A DNA stretch of 64,000 bases from an uncultured Kineothrix sp. (GTDB lineage: Bacteria > Bacillota > Clostridia > Lachnospirales > Lachnospiraceae), in contig CAJUSR010000005.1 of NCBI GenBank assembly GCA_910588855.1, positions 62,001 to 126,000 of the forward strand, given 5' to 3'. The translations under genes and the position numbers were made by a program. The stretch's first letter is position 1, and each line of letters opens with the position of its first letter. The notes beneath the pieces are model-generated. The model saw only the letters and a list, made by a program, of their open reading frames with translations, was not told where the DNA came from and ran no database searches. Below are positions 15,174-24,500 of this stretch, piece after piece.

Positions 15174-17030
15174 ATGAAGACGAAGAAATTCGACTTTGGT
15201 GGCTGGGCTACCCGGAATAACCTGAAATGCTCTGACGGACGGACCATCCTGAAAGACGCATTTAAGGATAACGACGGGCAGACGGTTCCGCTCGTATGGA
15301 ACCACCAGCACAATGGACCGGACAATGTTCTCGGACATGCCTTGTTGGAGAACCGTAAAGATGGCGTCTATGCTTACTGTACTTTCAACGATACCGAGCA
15401 AGGACAGATCTCGAAGATTTTGGTACAGCACGGAGATATTTCTGCGTTGTCAATCTTTGCAAATCAAATACGGGAGCGCGCATCCAATGTACTTCACGGA
15501 GCCATCAAGGAAGTCAGCCTTGTGTTAGCCGGCGCGAATCCTGGGGCGTTCATTGACACGGTAGCGCTTTCTCACGGTGACGACGCGGATGGCGAGGCTA
15601 TTATCTACACCGGAGAACCCATCAGCCTCTGTCATTCCGGCGCCAAGAAAGAGGATGAAGACGGAGCCGCCGATGATCCTGATGATAAGGATGAGGATAA
15701 AAATCCTGGCAAGAAAGATGACGGAGATGAGGAAACTATCGAGGATGTCATCAATACTTTCAATGAAAAACAGAAAAATGTTTTCCATGCTGTGGTTGGA
15801 GAAATCATGGCCCGGAATGGCGTTCTCAACGACGAAGAAAAAGGAGGTAGTGAAAACATGAAACATAATGTATTTGACAACGATCAGCAGGTTCAGGCCA
15901 ATGTTCTGTCCCATGCTGACCAGGCAGAGATTTTGAAGCTGGCAAAATCCGAAGGAGTCGGTTCTTTCAAGGCCGCCATGAAGATTTATATGGAGGAAAA
16001 CAATCTTCAGCACTCTGATATCAGCGGCTTTGTACAGACCGGCAATGGTAATGTGGCCACGCTGTTCCCGGAGTATGTTGAAGCGCATCCCAGCCGCACT
16101 CCCGAACTCATCACCAATGATATGGGATGGGTTGACGCCATCATGGCCAAGACCCAGAAAATACCTCATGGCCGGGTTCGTACTTCCCATGTAGATATCC
16201 GTAATATTGACTCTCTGGCCGCTAAGGGTTACACCAAAGGCAATGAGAAGAAGATTACCGGCAACTACGCCCTGGTAAGACGTACTACTGACCCCCAGAC
16301 CGTGTATGTTACGTCTGAACTGCATCGTGATGATGTCGTAGATATCGAGGATTTCGATTATGTTCAGTTCCAGTACGGCATCGATCAGATTTCGCTGAAG
16401 GAAACCCTGGCTGTTGCTACAATGCTGGGCGATAACCGTCCTGACAGCGATCCGGAAAAGATCTTCCCGGAACACATTCGGCCTGTCTGGGTGGATGATG
16501 AGCTTTATACCATCCATAAGGACATTGATTTTGCCGCTATGGCTAAGGAGCTTCAGGGGAACAATGCAGCAGATTACTTTGGCGAGAGCTTCATTTATGC
16601 CGAAGCAATGGTCACAGCTTTACGTATGGCCCGCAAAGGTTTCCGTGGTACCGGTAAGCCCGATCTGTATATCACTACTGATATGCACAATACGATGATC
16701 CTTGCGCGGGATCGCAATGGCCGCCGTATCTATGAAACGGATACCGAACTGGCTGCAGCTTTGGGAGTTGCCAACATCTATGAGGTAACTCAGTTCGAGG
16801 ATAAGATCCGTACCGATGCCGACAACAAGAAGCATAAGCTCCTTGCAATCTGCGTAAACATGGCTGATTATGGTTACGGCGCTTCCAAGGGCGGCGATGT
16901 GACTCACTTCACGGACTTCGATATCAAGTTTAATAAGCTTCAGTCTTTACTGGAGACTCGCAAGTCCGGCCAGCTCACCAGAATCAAGTCTGCTATCGTC
17001 ATCGAAGAACTGGTAGAGGAGCAGGGATAA
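15174..17030 (+). CDS. Fused prohead protease and major capsid protein
   Basis: 618 residues. Residues 1-140 are a herpesvirus-assemblin-like (S78/U35) prohead protease: VWNHQHNG supplies catalytic His (44/46), then GHALLEN and GDISALSIFAN with Ser93 as nucleophile. An acidic Asp/Glu/Lys linker (about 155-215) leads to the HK97-fold major capsid protein from about 229 (MKHNVFDNDQQVQAN onward). The protease trims the scaffold/delta domain during maturation. A separate capsid-only product is likely from the internal start at 15858. Confidence 0.88.
   Translation: MKTKKFDFGGWATRNNLKCSDGRTILKDAFKDNDGQTVPLVWNHQHNGPDNVLGHALLENRKDGVYAYCTFNDTEQGQISKILVQHGDISALSIFANQIRERASNVLHGAIKEVSLVLAGANPGAFIDTVALSHGDDADGEAIIYTGEPISLCHSGAKKEDEDGAADDPDDKDEDKNPGKKDDGDEETIEDVINTFNEKQKNVFHAVVGEIMARNGVLNDEEKGGSENMKHNVFDNDQQVQANVLSHADQAEILKLAKSEGVGSFKAAMKIYMEENNLQHSDISGFVQTGNGNVATLFPEYVEAHPSRTPELITNDMGWVDAIMAKTQKIPHGRVRTSHVDIRNIDSLAAKGYTKGNEKKITGNYALVRRTTDPQTVYVTSELHRDDVVDIEDFDYVQFQYGIDQISLKETLAVATMLGDNRPDSDPEKIFPEHIRPVWVDDELYTIHKDIDFAAMAKELQGNNAADYFGESFIYAEAMVTALRMARKGFRGTGKPDLYITTDMHNTMILARDRNGRRIYETDTELAAALGVANIYEVTQFEDKIRTDADNKKHKLLAICVNMADYGYGASKGGDVTHFTDFDIKFNKLQSLLETRKSGQLTRIKSAIVIEELVEEQG
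15841..15860 (+). promoter_or_regulatory. Internal ribosome binding site and ATG for a capsid-only product
   Basis: Inside the protease-capsid gene, AAGGAGGTAG (15841-15850) lies 7-8 bases before an in-frame ATG at 15858, exactly where the capsid domain begins. Initiation here would make a 390-residue capsid protein, allowing excess capsid over protease. Confidence 0.65.
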
Positions 17031-17051
17031 GGATCGGAGGAGAAATTCAAA

Positions 17052-17399
17052 ATGGCAAAGTTTTATGGAAAGATCGGCTACGCTGAGACGGTGGAAACGA
17101 AGCCGGGCGTATGGAGACCGAAGATAACCGAAAAGCCCTACTTCGGGGATTTGATTCGGAACTCACGCCAGTATGAATCTGCCGGGCAGGTAAATGACAA
17201 TCTCAATATTGCCAATGAAATCAGCATCGTAGCCGATCCATATGCCAGGCAGAATTTCCACTCCATGCGATACGTTGAATTTATGGGGGCGAAATGGAAA
17301 ATCACAAGAGTGGAAGTCCAGTACCCCAGGCTGATACTGACGATAGGGGGTGTGTATAACGATGGCAAAACCGAGGGAAACACTACAGACTCTGCTTGA
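17052..17399 (+). CDS. Head-closure / head-tail adaptor protein
   Basis: 115 residues with the GAGGAGAAATTCAAAATG leader. RYVEFMGAKWKITRVEVQYPRL is typical of small beta-rich head-completion proteins that follow the capsid gene in siphophages. It overlaps the next gene by 38 bases. Assignment rests on gene order and general character. Confidence 0.6.
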   Translation: MAKFYGKIGYAETVETKPGVWRPKITEKPYFGDLIRNSRQYESAGQVNDNLNIANEISIVADPYARQNFHSMRYVEFMGAKWKITRVEVQYPRLILTIGGVYNDGKTEGNTTDSA

Positions 17400-17670
17400 A
17401 AGTCTTCTTGGTAGTCGCAATGTATATTACCAGCCCCCTGAATCAGTCAAACTCAGCTATCCGTGCATTGTTTATGAACGGAGCGGTATCCGTACCGATT
17501 CGGCGAACAACAAGATATATCGGAAATACAATCGATATACGGTAACATACATTGACGAAGACCCGGATTCGGAGATTCCCAATAAGCTGTTGGAATTGGA
17601 ATATTGTGGGTTTGATACCCACTTCACGGCAGATAATCTCAATCACGATGTCTTCACACTATATTTTTAA
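17362..17670 (+). CDS. Tail completion / tail terminator-like protein
   Basis: 102 residues from ATG 17362; GGGGGTG upstream serves as ribosome site. KLSYPCIVYERSG and RYTVTYIDEDPDSEIP match the small tail-completion (gpU/gp10-like) proteins encoded just before the major tail protein. It would cap the tail tube at the head end. Confidence 0.65.
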   Translation: MAKPRETLQTLLESLLGSRNVYYQPPESVKLSYPCIVYERSGIRTDSANNKIYRKYNRYTVTYIDEDPDSEIPNKLLELEYCGFDTHFTADNLNHDVFTLYF

Positions 17671-17684
17671 GGAGGTAGAAATTC

Positions 17685-18500
17685 ATGAGGAAAATTAAAT
17701 GGGACGAAGTCGGCAAGCGTCTCTATGAAACTGGCGTGGATCATGGCGTTCTTTATCCCGCCGTAAAGGCATCTTATCCGAAAGGCGTAGCCTGGGACGG
17801 TCTGATTAACGTAAACGAGAGCCCTTCTGGGGCAGAGTCGACACCGCAGTATGCGGATAACATTGAATATCTGAATCTGATTTCCGCAGAGAAGTTTGCG
17901 GCGACCATCGAGGCGTATTTCTCTCCCGTGGAATTTGATGAATGCGATGGTTCGGCGGAAGTGGCTCCCGGAGTAAATATCGGTCAGCAGACAAGAAAGA
18001 TGTTTGGATTATCTTATCGGACTCTGATCGGTAACGATGTAGATGATACCGACCACGGTTATAAGATCCATCTGGTGTACAACGGGAAAGCGGCACCGTC
18101 GGAGAGAGCCCGCAGTACCGTGAATGAGAGCCCGGAGGCTCTTCAGCTCAGCTGGTCGGTATCCACCACAGCAGTGGTGATTAACATGATCAATCCGAAG
18201 ACTGGAAAAGTCTACAAACCGACGGCGCATTTACAGATTGATTCTACAAGGGTCGATCCGGAGAAGTTGGCGGCATTCGAGGAAATCCTTTATGGAAAGG
18301 ACGGCGAATTTGCTGCAACTACCGATACTGATTTCAGCTCTGGAAAGAAATATTATGAGCTGGTGGACGGCGAGTATGCAGAAACTTCCGATACGGCTTT
18401 TGACAGTGCCAAGACCTACTATGAGGCTACAGCAGAACCTGTCGAGGCACGGCTGCCTCTGCCGGACGAGGTAATTCGATTCTTCAATGAGGCAGGTTAA
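17685..18500 (+). CDS. Major tail tube protein with C-terminal repeat decoration
   Basis: 271 residues; GGAGG upstream. Tube-protein features include the N-terminal WDEVGKRLYETGVDHGVLYP and FGLSYRTLIGNDVDD segments. The C terminus has two short tandem repeats (TDTDFSSGKKYYELVDG and SDTAFDSAKTYYEAT, about 20 residues each), which likely project from the tail. It is followed by a terminator-like hairpin. Confidence 0.8.
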   Translation: MRKIKWDEVGKRLYETGVDHGVLYPAVKASYPKGVAWDGLINVNESPSGAESTPQYADNIEYLNLISAEKFAATIEAYFSPVEFDECDGSAEVAPGVNIGQQTRKMFGLSYRTLIGNDVDDTDHGYKIHLVYNGKAAPSERARSTVNESPEALQLSWSVSTTAVVINMINPKTGKVYKPTAHLQIDSTRVDPEKLAAFEEILYGKDGEFAATTDTDFSSGKKYYELVDGEYAETSDTAFDSAKTYYEATAEPVEARLPLPDEVIRFFNEAG

Positions 18501-18537
18501 GATCGTAACAGCAAACTGAATAACGAAACATGTATAA

Positions 18538-18578
18538 CGGGGCTGCTCTCAGACAGATGATGTGCGGCTCCGTTTTTA
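18538..18578 (+). terminator. Hairpin terminator after the major tail gene
   Basis: CGGGGCTGC (18538-18546) pairs along its length with GCGGCTCCG (18564-18572), two G-U pairs, followed by TTTTTA. It probably reduces expression of the downstream chaperone and tape measure genes relative to the tube protein. Confidence 0.7.
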
Positions 18579-18602
18579 TGTGCAAATGGAAAGGAGAAAA
18601 TT

Positions 18603-19037
18603 ATGTTAAAGAAAACCCATACCTACTATGATTTCGACGGACAGCAGAGGACGGAGGATTTCTATTTCAACCTGACGGAGGCCGAGCTGACGGAGCTTGA
18701 ATATTCCATGAATGGCGGGTTGTCCCAGCTGCTGGAGAAGATCATCAAGGAGGATGACCAGAAACAGATTATCGAGTATTTCAAGAAGATCGTGATCATG
18801 GCCTATGGTGTAAAGAGCCTGGACGGCAGACAGTTCGTTAAGAACGATAAGGTTCGCGAGGAATTCGCTTCCACCATTGCATATTCCGACATCTTCATGG
18901 AACTGGCCCACGATGCGAATAAGGCTGCTGAGTTCGTCAACGGGATTATGCCCAAAACAAAAGCTAAGGCTGGGCAGAACATCACCGCGCTTCCCGGCCA
19001 GGCGCCCATAGCAGGGGTCACTCCGCCTACCGCTTAA
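18603..19037 (+). CDS. Tail assembly chaperone (first)
   Basis: 144 residues; AAAGGAG upstream. FDGQQRTEDFYFNLTEAELTE and the following helical body resemble G-type tail chaperones. It lies between the tube and tape measure genes. The second chaperone here is a separate gene with its own start, so no programmed frameshift is required. Confidence 0.65.
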   Translation: MLKKTHTYYDFDGQQRTEDFYFNLTEAELTELEYSMNGGLSQLLEKIIKEDDQKQIIEYFKKIVIMAYGVKSLDGRQFVKNDKVREEFASTIAYSDIFMELAHDANKAAEFVNGIMPKTKAKAGQNITALPGQAPIAGVTPPTA

Positions 19038-19063
19038 GTCTATGAAGGAGGGTGATTGGAGAA

Positions 19064-19612
19064 ATGCTTAAGATTACGATACCCGGTCAGGAATTCTGGG
19101 ACGAAGGAAAAGAGGAATTCGTCAGTACCAAAGGCACAACTCTGCAGCTTGAGCATTCTCTGGTCTCCCTTTCAAAATGGGAATCCAAATGGCATAAGCC
19201 GTTTCTTGGCAAAGGGGATAAAACGGTGGAGGAAACGGTGGACTATATACGCTGCATGACATTGACGCAGAATGTTGACCCATCGGTTTATGGTTTTATT
19301 ACCAATGAAATAATGGGTCAGGTTTCTGATTACATTGACGATTCGATGACTGCGACCTGGTTCTCGAAAGAGGAGAAGGGAACCACCAGTCAGGAAGCGG
19401 TCACGGCGGAGTTGATTTATTACTGGATGATTGCTCTTAATATTCCGTTCGAGTGTCAGAAATGGCATCTGAACAGGCTCCTGACTCTGATAAGGGTCTG
19501 CAATGTGAAGAATGCGCCTCCAGAGAGACTTTCCCAGAAAGAGATTACCAAGAGGACTGCGGCGATAAATGCTGCCAGAAGAAAAGCACATAAATCGAAA
19601 GGGAGGAAATAG
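19064..19612 (+). CDS. Tail assembly chaperone (second), gpGT-like
   Basis: 182 residues from ATG 19064; GAAGGAGGG lies about 11 bases upstream, and an earlier GTG at 19052 would overlap that site. ITIPGQEFWDEGKEEF, LEHSLVSLSKWESKWHKPFL and the basic C terminus (AAINAARRKAHKSKGRK) fit a conserved chaperone-like protein preceding the tape measure gene in Firmicutes siphophages. It probably binds the tape measure protein during tail assembly. Confidence 0.65.
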   Translation: MLKITIPGQEFWDEGKEEFVSTKGTTLQLEHSLVSLSKWESKWHKPFLGKGDKTVEETVDYIRCMTLTQNVDPSVYGFITNEIMGQVSDYIDDSMTATWFSKEEKGTTSQEAVTAELIYYWMIALNIPFECQKWHLNRLLTLIRVCNVKNAPPERLSQKEITKRTAAINAARRKAHKSKGRK

Positions 19613-19615
19613 GTT

Positions 19616-21133
19616 ATGAAATTGGTGGAATCTATTTTAAGTCGGAATCCCTGCTATACGGCAGGAAAGAAAATCAAAGTAACCGGCCTGATGCTTCACT
19701 CCGTAGGTTGTCCACAGCCAAAAGCATCAGCTTTTATCAACAGTTGGAACAATCCGTCTCACAACAATTCCTGTGTCCACGGGTTCATCGATGGAAATGA
19801 CGGAACCGTATACCAGACACTGCCCTGGGACCATCGTGGATGGCATTGCGGAAGCGGATCTAAAGGCAGTGGGAACAACAGTCATATCGGTGTGGAGATG
19901 TGCGAACCGGCTTGCATCAAGTATACAGGCGGGGCGAATTTCACCTGTTCCGATCTGGACACTGCAAAAGCCGTGGCAAGGCGTACATATGAAGCGGCTG
20001 TAGAACTGTTTGCTATGCTGTGCAAAAAGTTCAGCCTTGACCCGCTGGCAGATGGCGTGGTGATTTCCCACAAGGAAGGCCATGATCGGGGGATTGCTTC
20101 AAATCACGGAGATCCGGAACATCTGTGGTCGCAGCTCGGAACCGGATATACAATGGACGGTTTCCGTAAAGCGGTAAAAGATGCGATGGGCGCTGTAGTT
20201 TCAGAAACCGTAGAGGAAGGAACCAAGATTATGGGAGCTGCATTGGCGACAGCTGAGCAGATGGTTTCCTATATCAAGGCGAAGAATCCGAACGTATCCA
20301 AGTCGGTGCTGGACATGATTCCGTTATATCTGTCTGAGGGGCAGGCGGAGGGTGTCCGTGGGGATGTCGCGTTTGCCCAGTCGTGTCTGGAAACGGGCAA
20401 TTTCGGATTTTCCGGATCGGCGGTGACTCTTGACCAGAACAATTTCTGTGGCATGGGAGTGACTGCCAACGGTATGAAAGGAAATTCTTTTGACACGCCG
20501 CAGATGGGAATCCGTGCGCAGATTCAGCATTTAAAAGCCTATGCTTCGATGGAGCCATTGAACGGCGATTGCATCGATTCCCGATTCCAGTATGTTAAGC
20601 GTGGATGCGCAGAGTATGTGGAATGGCTTGGGCAGCAGGAGAACCCGCAGGGGGCCGGATGGGCAGCTGGTGGCGGATATGGAGGGAAAATCTTAACTAT
20701 CCTTAACGGTATCCTTTCTGTAACAGAAGGAACATCGCCTGCCGAACAGCCTGAACCCGAAGTGTGGTATCGGGTGCGAAAGACCCGGGACGATGCTGCC
20801 TCTCAGAAAGGGGCATTCAAGGTTATGGAATATGCAAAGGCATGTGCGGATGAGAACCCTGGCTATAGCGTGTTCGATGAAAACGGACGGACTTTATATT
20901 CATCGGCAGGTTCTTTTGAACCGTTTTTAGTAAGGGTAAATACTTCCTATCTGAACATCAGAAAGGGGCCGGGAACTAATCATCCCAAGAGTGGGAAGTA
21001 TACGGGAATCGGAGTCTTTACAATCGTGGAAGTACAGCCCGGCGAAGGATCGGATTCTGGATGGGGGCTTTTGAAGTCCTATGCGGATGACAGGGACGGA
21101 TGGATTTCTTTGGATATTACAGAAAGGGTGTAG
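19616..21133 (+). CDS. Modular lysin: amidase, glucosaminidase-like and SH3 domains
   Basis: 505 residues. Residues 1-190 are an amidase_2 (PGRP-like) domain: LMLHSVG gives the first zinc His, and SHKEGHDRG ... NHGDPEHLW the later ligands; HRGWHCGS is also typical. Residues about 200-375 look like a glucosaminidase domain (LYLSEGQAEGVRGDVAFAQS, NFCGMGV). The C terminus (about 440-505) is a bacterial SH3 domain (VNTSYLNIRKGPGTNHP). It hydrolyses peptidoglycan. There is no signal peptide. Unusually it sits among tail genes, about 14 kb before the holin, so a tail-associated role is possible. Confidence 0.85.
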   Translation: MKLVESILSRNPCYTAGKKIKVTGLMLHSVGCPQPKASAFINSWNNPSHNNSCVHGFIDGNDGTVYQTLPWDHRGWHCGSGSKGSGNNSHIGVEMCEPACIKYTGGANFTCSDLDTAKAVARRTYEAAVELFAMLCKKFSLDPLADGVVISHKEGHDRGIASNHGDPEHLWSQLGTGYTMDGFRKAVKDAMGAVVSETVEEGTKIMGAALATAEQMVSYIKAKNPNVSKSVLDMIPLYLSEGQAEGVRGDVAFAQSCLETGNFGFSGSAVTLDQNNFCGMGVTANGMKGNSFDTPQMGIRAQIQHLKAYASMEPLNGDCIDSRFQYVKRGCAEYVEWLGQQENPQGAGWAAGGGYGGKILTILNGILSVTEGTSPAEQPEPEVWYRVRKTRDDAASQKGAFKVMEYAKACADENPGYSVFDENGRTLYSSAGSFEPFLVRVNTSYLNIRKGPGTNHPKSGKYTGIGVFTIVEVQPGEGSDSGWGLLKSYADDRDGWISLDITERV

Positions 21134-21136
21134 ATC

Positions 21137-21520
21137 ATGAGCGGCATAACGTTCCGGCATAAAGGTGACTTCTCCAAAACGGAGAAGTTTTTTAATTCTC
21201 TTTTGAAGCTGGATTATCTCAACGTGCTGGAGCGTTATGGGCAGGCGGGGGTTGCGGCTCTCGCCTCTGCAACGCCAAAGGATAGTGGTTTGACAGCTGC
21301 TTCCTGGGACTATGAGATAACCCATAACGGAAAAGAAACAACAATCGCATTCACCAATTCCAATATAAGCAACGGTGTGAATATTGCAATCATTTTACAG
21401 TATGGGCATGGAACAAAAGGTGGCGGATACGTGGCAGGAAGAGATTACATCAATCCGGCCATACAGCCAATTTTCGATAAGATGGCAAATGAAGCTTGGA
21501 GGGAGGTAACGAATCTATGA
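21137..21520 (+). CDS. HK97 gp10-like neck/tail protein
   Basis: 127 residues; starts 3 bases after the lysin stop. ATPKDSGLTAASWDYEI and IAIILQYGHGTKGGGYVAGRDYI are hallmarks of the HK97 gp10-like family. Its stop overlaps the tape measure start (ATGA at 21517-21520), indicating translational coupling. The usual place for this gene is just after the connector, so its position here is displaced. Confidence 0.75.
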   Translation: MSGITFRHKGDFSKTEKFFNSLLKLDYLNVLERYGQAGVAALASATPKDSGLTAASWDYEITHNGKETTIAFTNSNISNGVNIAIILQYGHGTKGGGYVAGRDYINPAIQPIFDKMANEAWREVTNL

Positions 21521-24500
21521 GTAAGTCTGTAGAAAAACGCATTGTCGAGATGCGGTTTGACAATCAGCAGTTCGAGAAGGGCGTACAGACTACTATGGGT
21601 ACGCTCGACAAGCTTAAACATTCCCTGAAGCTCGACGGAGCGACAAAGGGTCTCGAAGATGTTGATAAAGCGGTAAAAGGGATTAACATATCAGGGCTGA
21701 GCAGTGCGGTGGAAACTGTTAAGAGCAGGTTCTCGGCGCTTGAAGTGGTCGCAATCACAGCGTTGGCGAATATCACAAACTCAGTGGTCAACGCCGGAAA
21801 GAAGCTCGTGGATTCGTTTACTCTCGAACCAATCCATCAGGGATTTGCAGAGTATGAACTCAAAATGGGGTCCGTGCAAACTATCATGGCAAGTACGGGG
21901 GCGGATATCAAGACAGTAAATGGCTACCTTGAAGAACTGAATACCTATTCGGATAAAACCATTTATTCGTTTTCTGATATGACTTCGAGCATTGGAAAAT
22001 TTACAAATGCAGGAGTTTCTCTGGATGATGCAGTAAAGGCGATTAAGGGTATCAGCAATGAGGCGGCGGTTTCAGGAGCAAACGCAAACGAAGCATCCAG
22101 GGCTATGTATAACTTCGCTCAGGCATTGTCTTCAGGAGCAGTAAAACTGATAGACTGGAAGTCCATTGAAAATGCTAACATGGCCACTGTAGAGTTCAAA
22201 CAGTCATTGCTGGATACGGCACTCGCAATGGGGACTGTCGTTAAAGTCGGCGATAAATATCAGTCAACAACAACGGATGCGCAGGGGAAGATATCTGACT
22301 TGTTCACGGCAACGAGTATGTTTAACGATTCTCTTTCCTCGCAATGGATGACTACAGATGTTCTTGTGCAGACGTTGGGTAATTACGCAACGGATGTGCG
22401 GGAAATGACCGCTGCGGAGAAAAAGGCATATGAGGAAAAACTCCGGGGAATTGGATACACCGAAGATCAGATCAAGGCTATCGAAGAACTTGGACAGAAA
22501 GCATATGACTCGGCGCAGGATGTAAAAACATTCAGCCAGTTGATGGATACGCTCAAAGAAGCAGCAGGTTCCGGATGGGCACAGACATTTGAGATTTTAT
22601 TTGGCGATCTGGAAGAGGCAAAAGTTTTATGGACCGCTGTAAGTCAAGTTGTAGGCGGGTTTATTGACCAATCGTCAAAAGCTAGAAATGACATGCTTCA
22701 GGGTTGGAAAGATTTGGGCGGGAGACAAGCCCTCATCGAGTCCGTTCAAAATGCATTCAGTGGTCTGATGAGTGTGGTTAAGCCGGTTGGAGAGGCGTTT
22801 CGTGAAATTTTTCCGGCAACTACATCGGAACAGCTTATGAACCTTACCAAAGGTCTAAAAGAATTTACATCGCATTTGAAACTGAGCGATAAAGATTCCC
22901 AAAACCTAAAGAATACTTTTAAGGGTCTGTTCGCAGTTTTGGATCTTGTGAAACAAGGAATTGGCGCGCTTGTTAAAGCGGTGTTCCCGATGACAAAAGG
23001 GCTTGGGAGTCTCGGCTCTGGGGTTTTAAGCGTAACCGGGAAAATCGGGGAATGGCTTGTATCTTTGGACCAGGCAGCAAAGAAGAGCGACGTTTTTAAC
23101 CAGGCAATACAGAAATTTCACGATAAAGTCAGCCCGATCCTAAAATCGGTAAAAGGGCATATCGACGGCGCTGTTGTGGCAATCAAGAAATTCGCAGAAA
23201 CGCATTTCAATGTCCCGGATACATCGGGACTTATGAGCGTGGCAGATAAGCTGAAAGCAAGAATTGAGCCGTTCAAAAAAATAGGCGAAGTCGCAAAGGA
23301 AGCGATGGGAAAATTGGTTGACGCATTCAAGGCATCTGCCCCTGTTCTGGCGAATCTGGGTGGAATCATTGTCGATGCTCTCGGAAAAGTAATTGACGGA
23401 ATCATGAAAGCATTGCACGGCGAAGGATTTGATTCGCTGATTGACCTATTGAACGGGGGTATTGTCACCGGTATTGGTGTAGGCATCATGAAATTCATCA
23501 AGAACCTTACCGGATTGGAAAGCACTACAGATGATGCTATTGGAGGGTTTGCTGGAATTATAGAGGGATTCAAGGGTGCTATCAATGGAGCAAAAGAAAC
23601 CCTTGCTGATTTCCAGGCAAGTCTGAAAGCGGATATACTGATGAAGATTGCCGGTTCCATTGCGGTTCTTGCCGGTTCACTTTTGGTGTTGTCACTGATC
23701 GATTCAGATAAACTGGGAGGGGCATTAGCTTCTATCAGCATCCTCTTTGCCGAATTGGCCGCATCTATGGCGCTGTTTGATAAAACGTTGAGCGAGCAGA
23801 AGGGTCTGAATAAGTTTGGGATGGCGATGATTGAAATGTCGGCCGCTATTCTTGTGCTTGCGTCAGCTCTAAAGAAGATTGCAAGTATTGATTCGGATAA
23901 GTTAGCCGGAGCTCTTGTTGGTATAACAGTTCTGATCGGAGAGATGGTGGCGGCTTCCCTGGCACTTTCAAAATGGGGTGGGAAGATAAAGACAAGTGCG
24001 GTCTCAATGATACTGTTTGCCGAAGCCATCAATATCCTGGCAAATGCTGTCGGGAAACTAGGGGCGCTAGATACAGATAAGCTTACAAAAGGGCTTGTTG
24101 GCGTTGGTGTACTCATGGCGGAGTTAGCGGCGTTTATGGTTGCTTCAAAGTTTGGAAATTTCAAAGCGACACAAGGACTTGCAATCATTGAATTGTCGGC
24201 GGCGCTTCTGATTTTGGAGAAGTCGGTTTCTGGTTTTGGGTCGATGGACATCGAAACAATAAAGAAAGGACTTGTTGGTGTCGGTGTTGTCCTTGCGGAA
24301 GTAGCCGGATTCTCGGTAATCGCTGGAAAAGCGAAACATATTCTTTCCAGTGCTACGGCTTTGACTGTCATTGGAGCGGCCATGCTGATATTTGGAAAAG
24401 CAATCAAGGAAATCGGCTCGCTGCCCATTAAGCAGATAGAGAAAGGACTGATTGGTATTGGTGGCGCTCTGGCTGCTGTAGCGGTTGCCACAAAACTTAT

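Noticed and set aside
15525..16517. 330-codon minus-strand frame opposite the capsid gene
   Set aside because: Antisense to a clear major capsid protein, with no start signal and no motifs.
18603..19612. Programmed frameshift between the two tail chaperone genes
   Set aside because: The second gene has its own start and ribosome site after a normal stop, and no slippery heptamer is evident at the junction.
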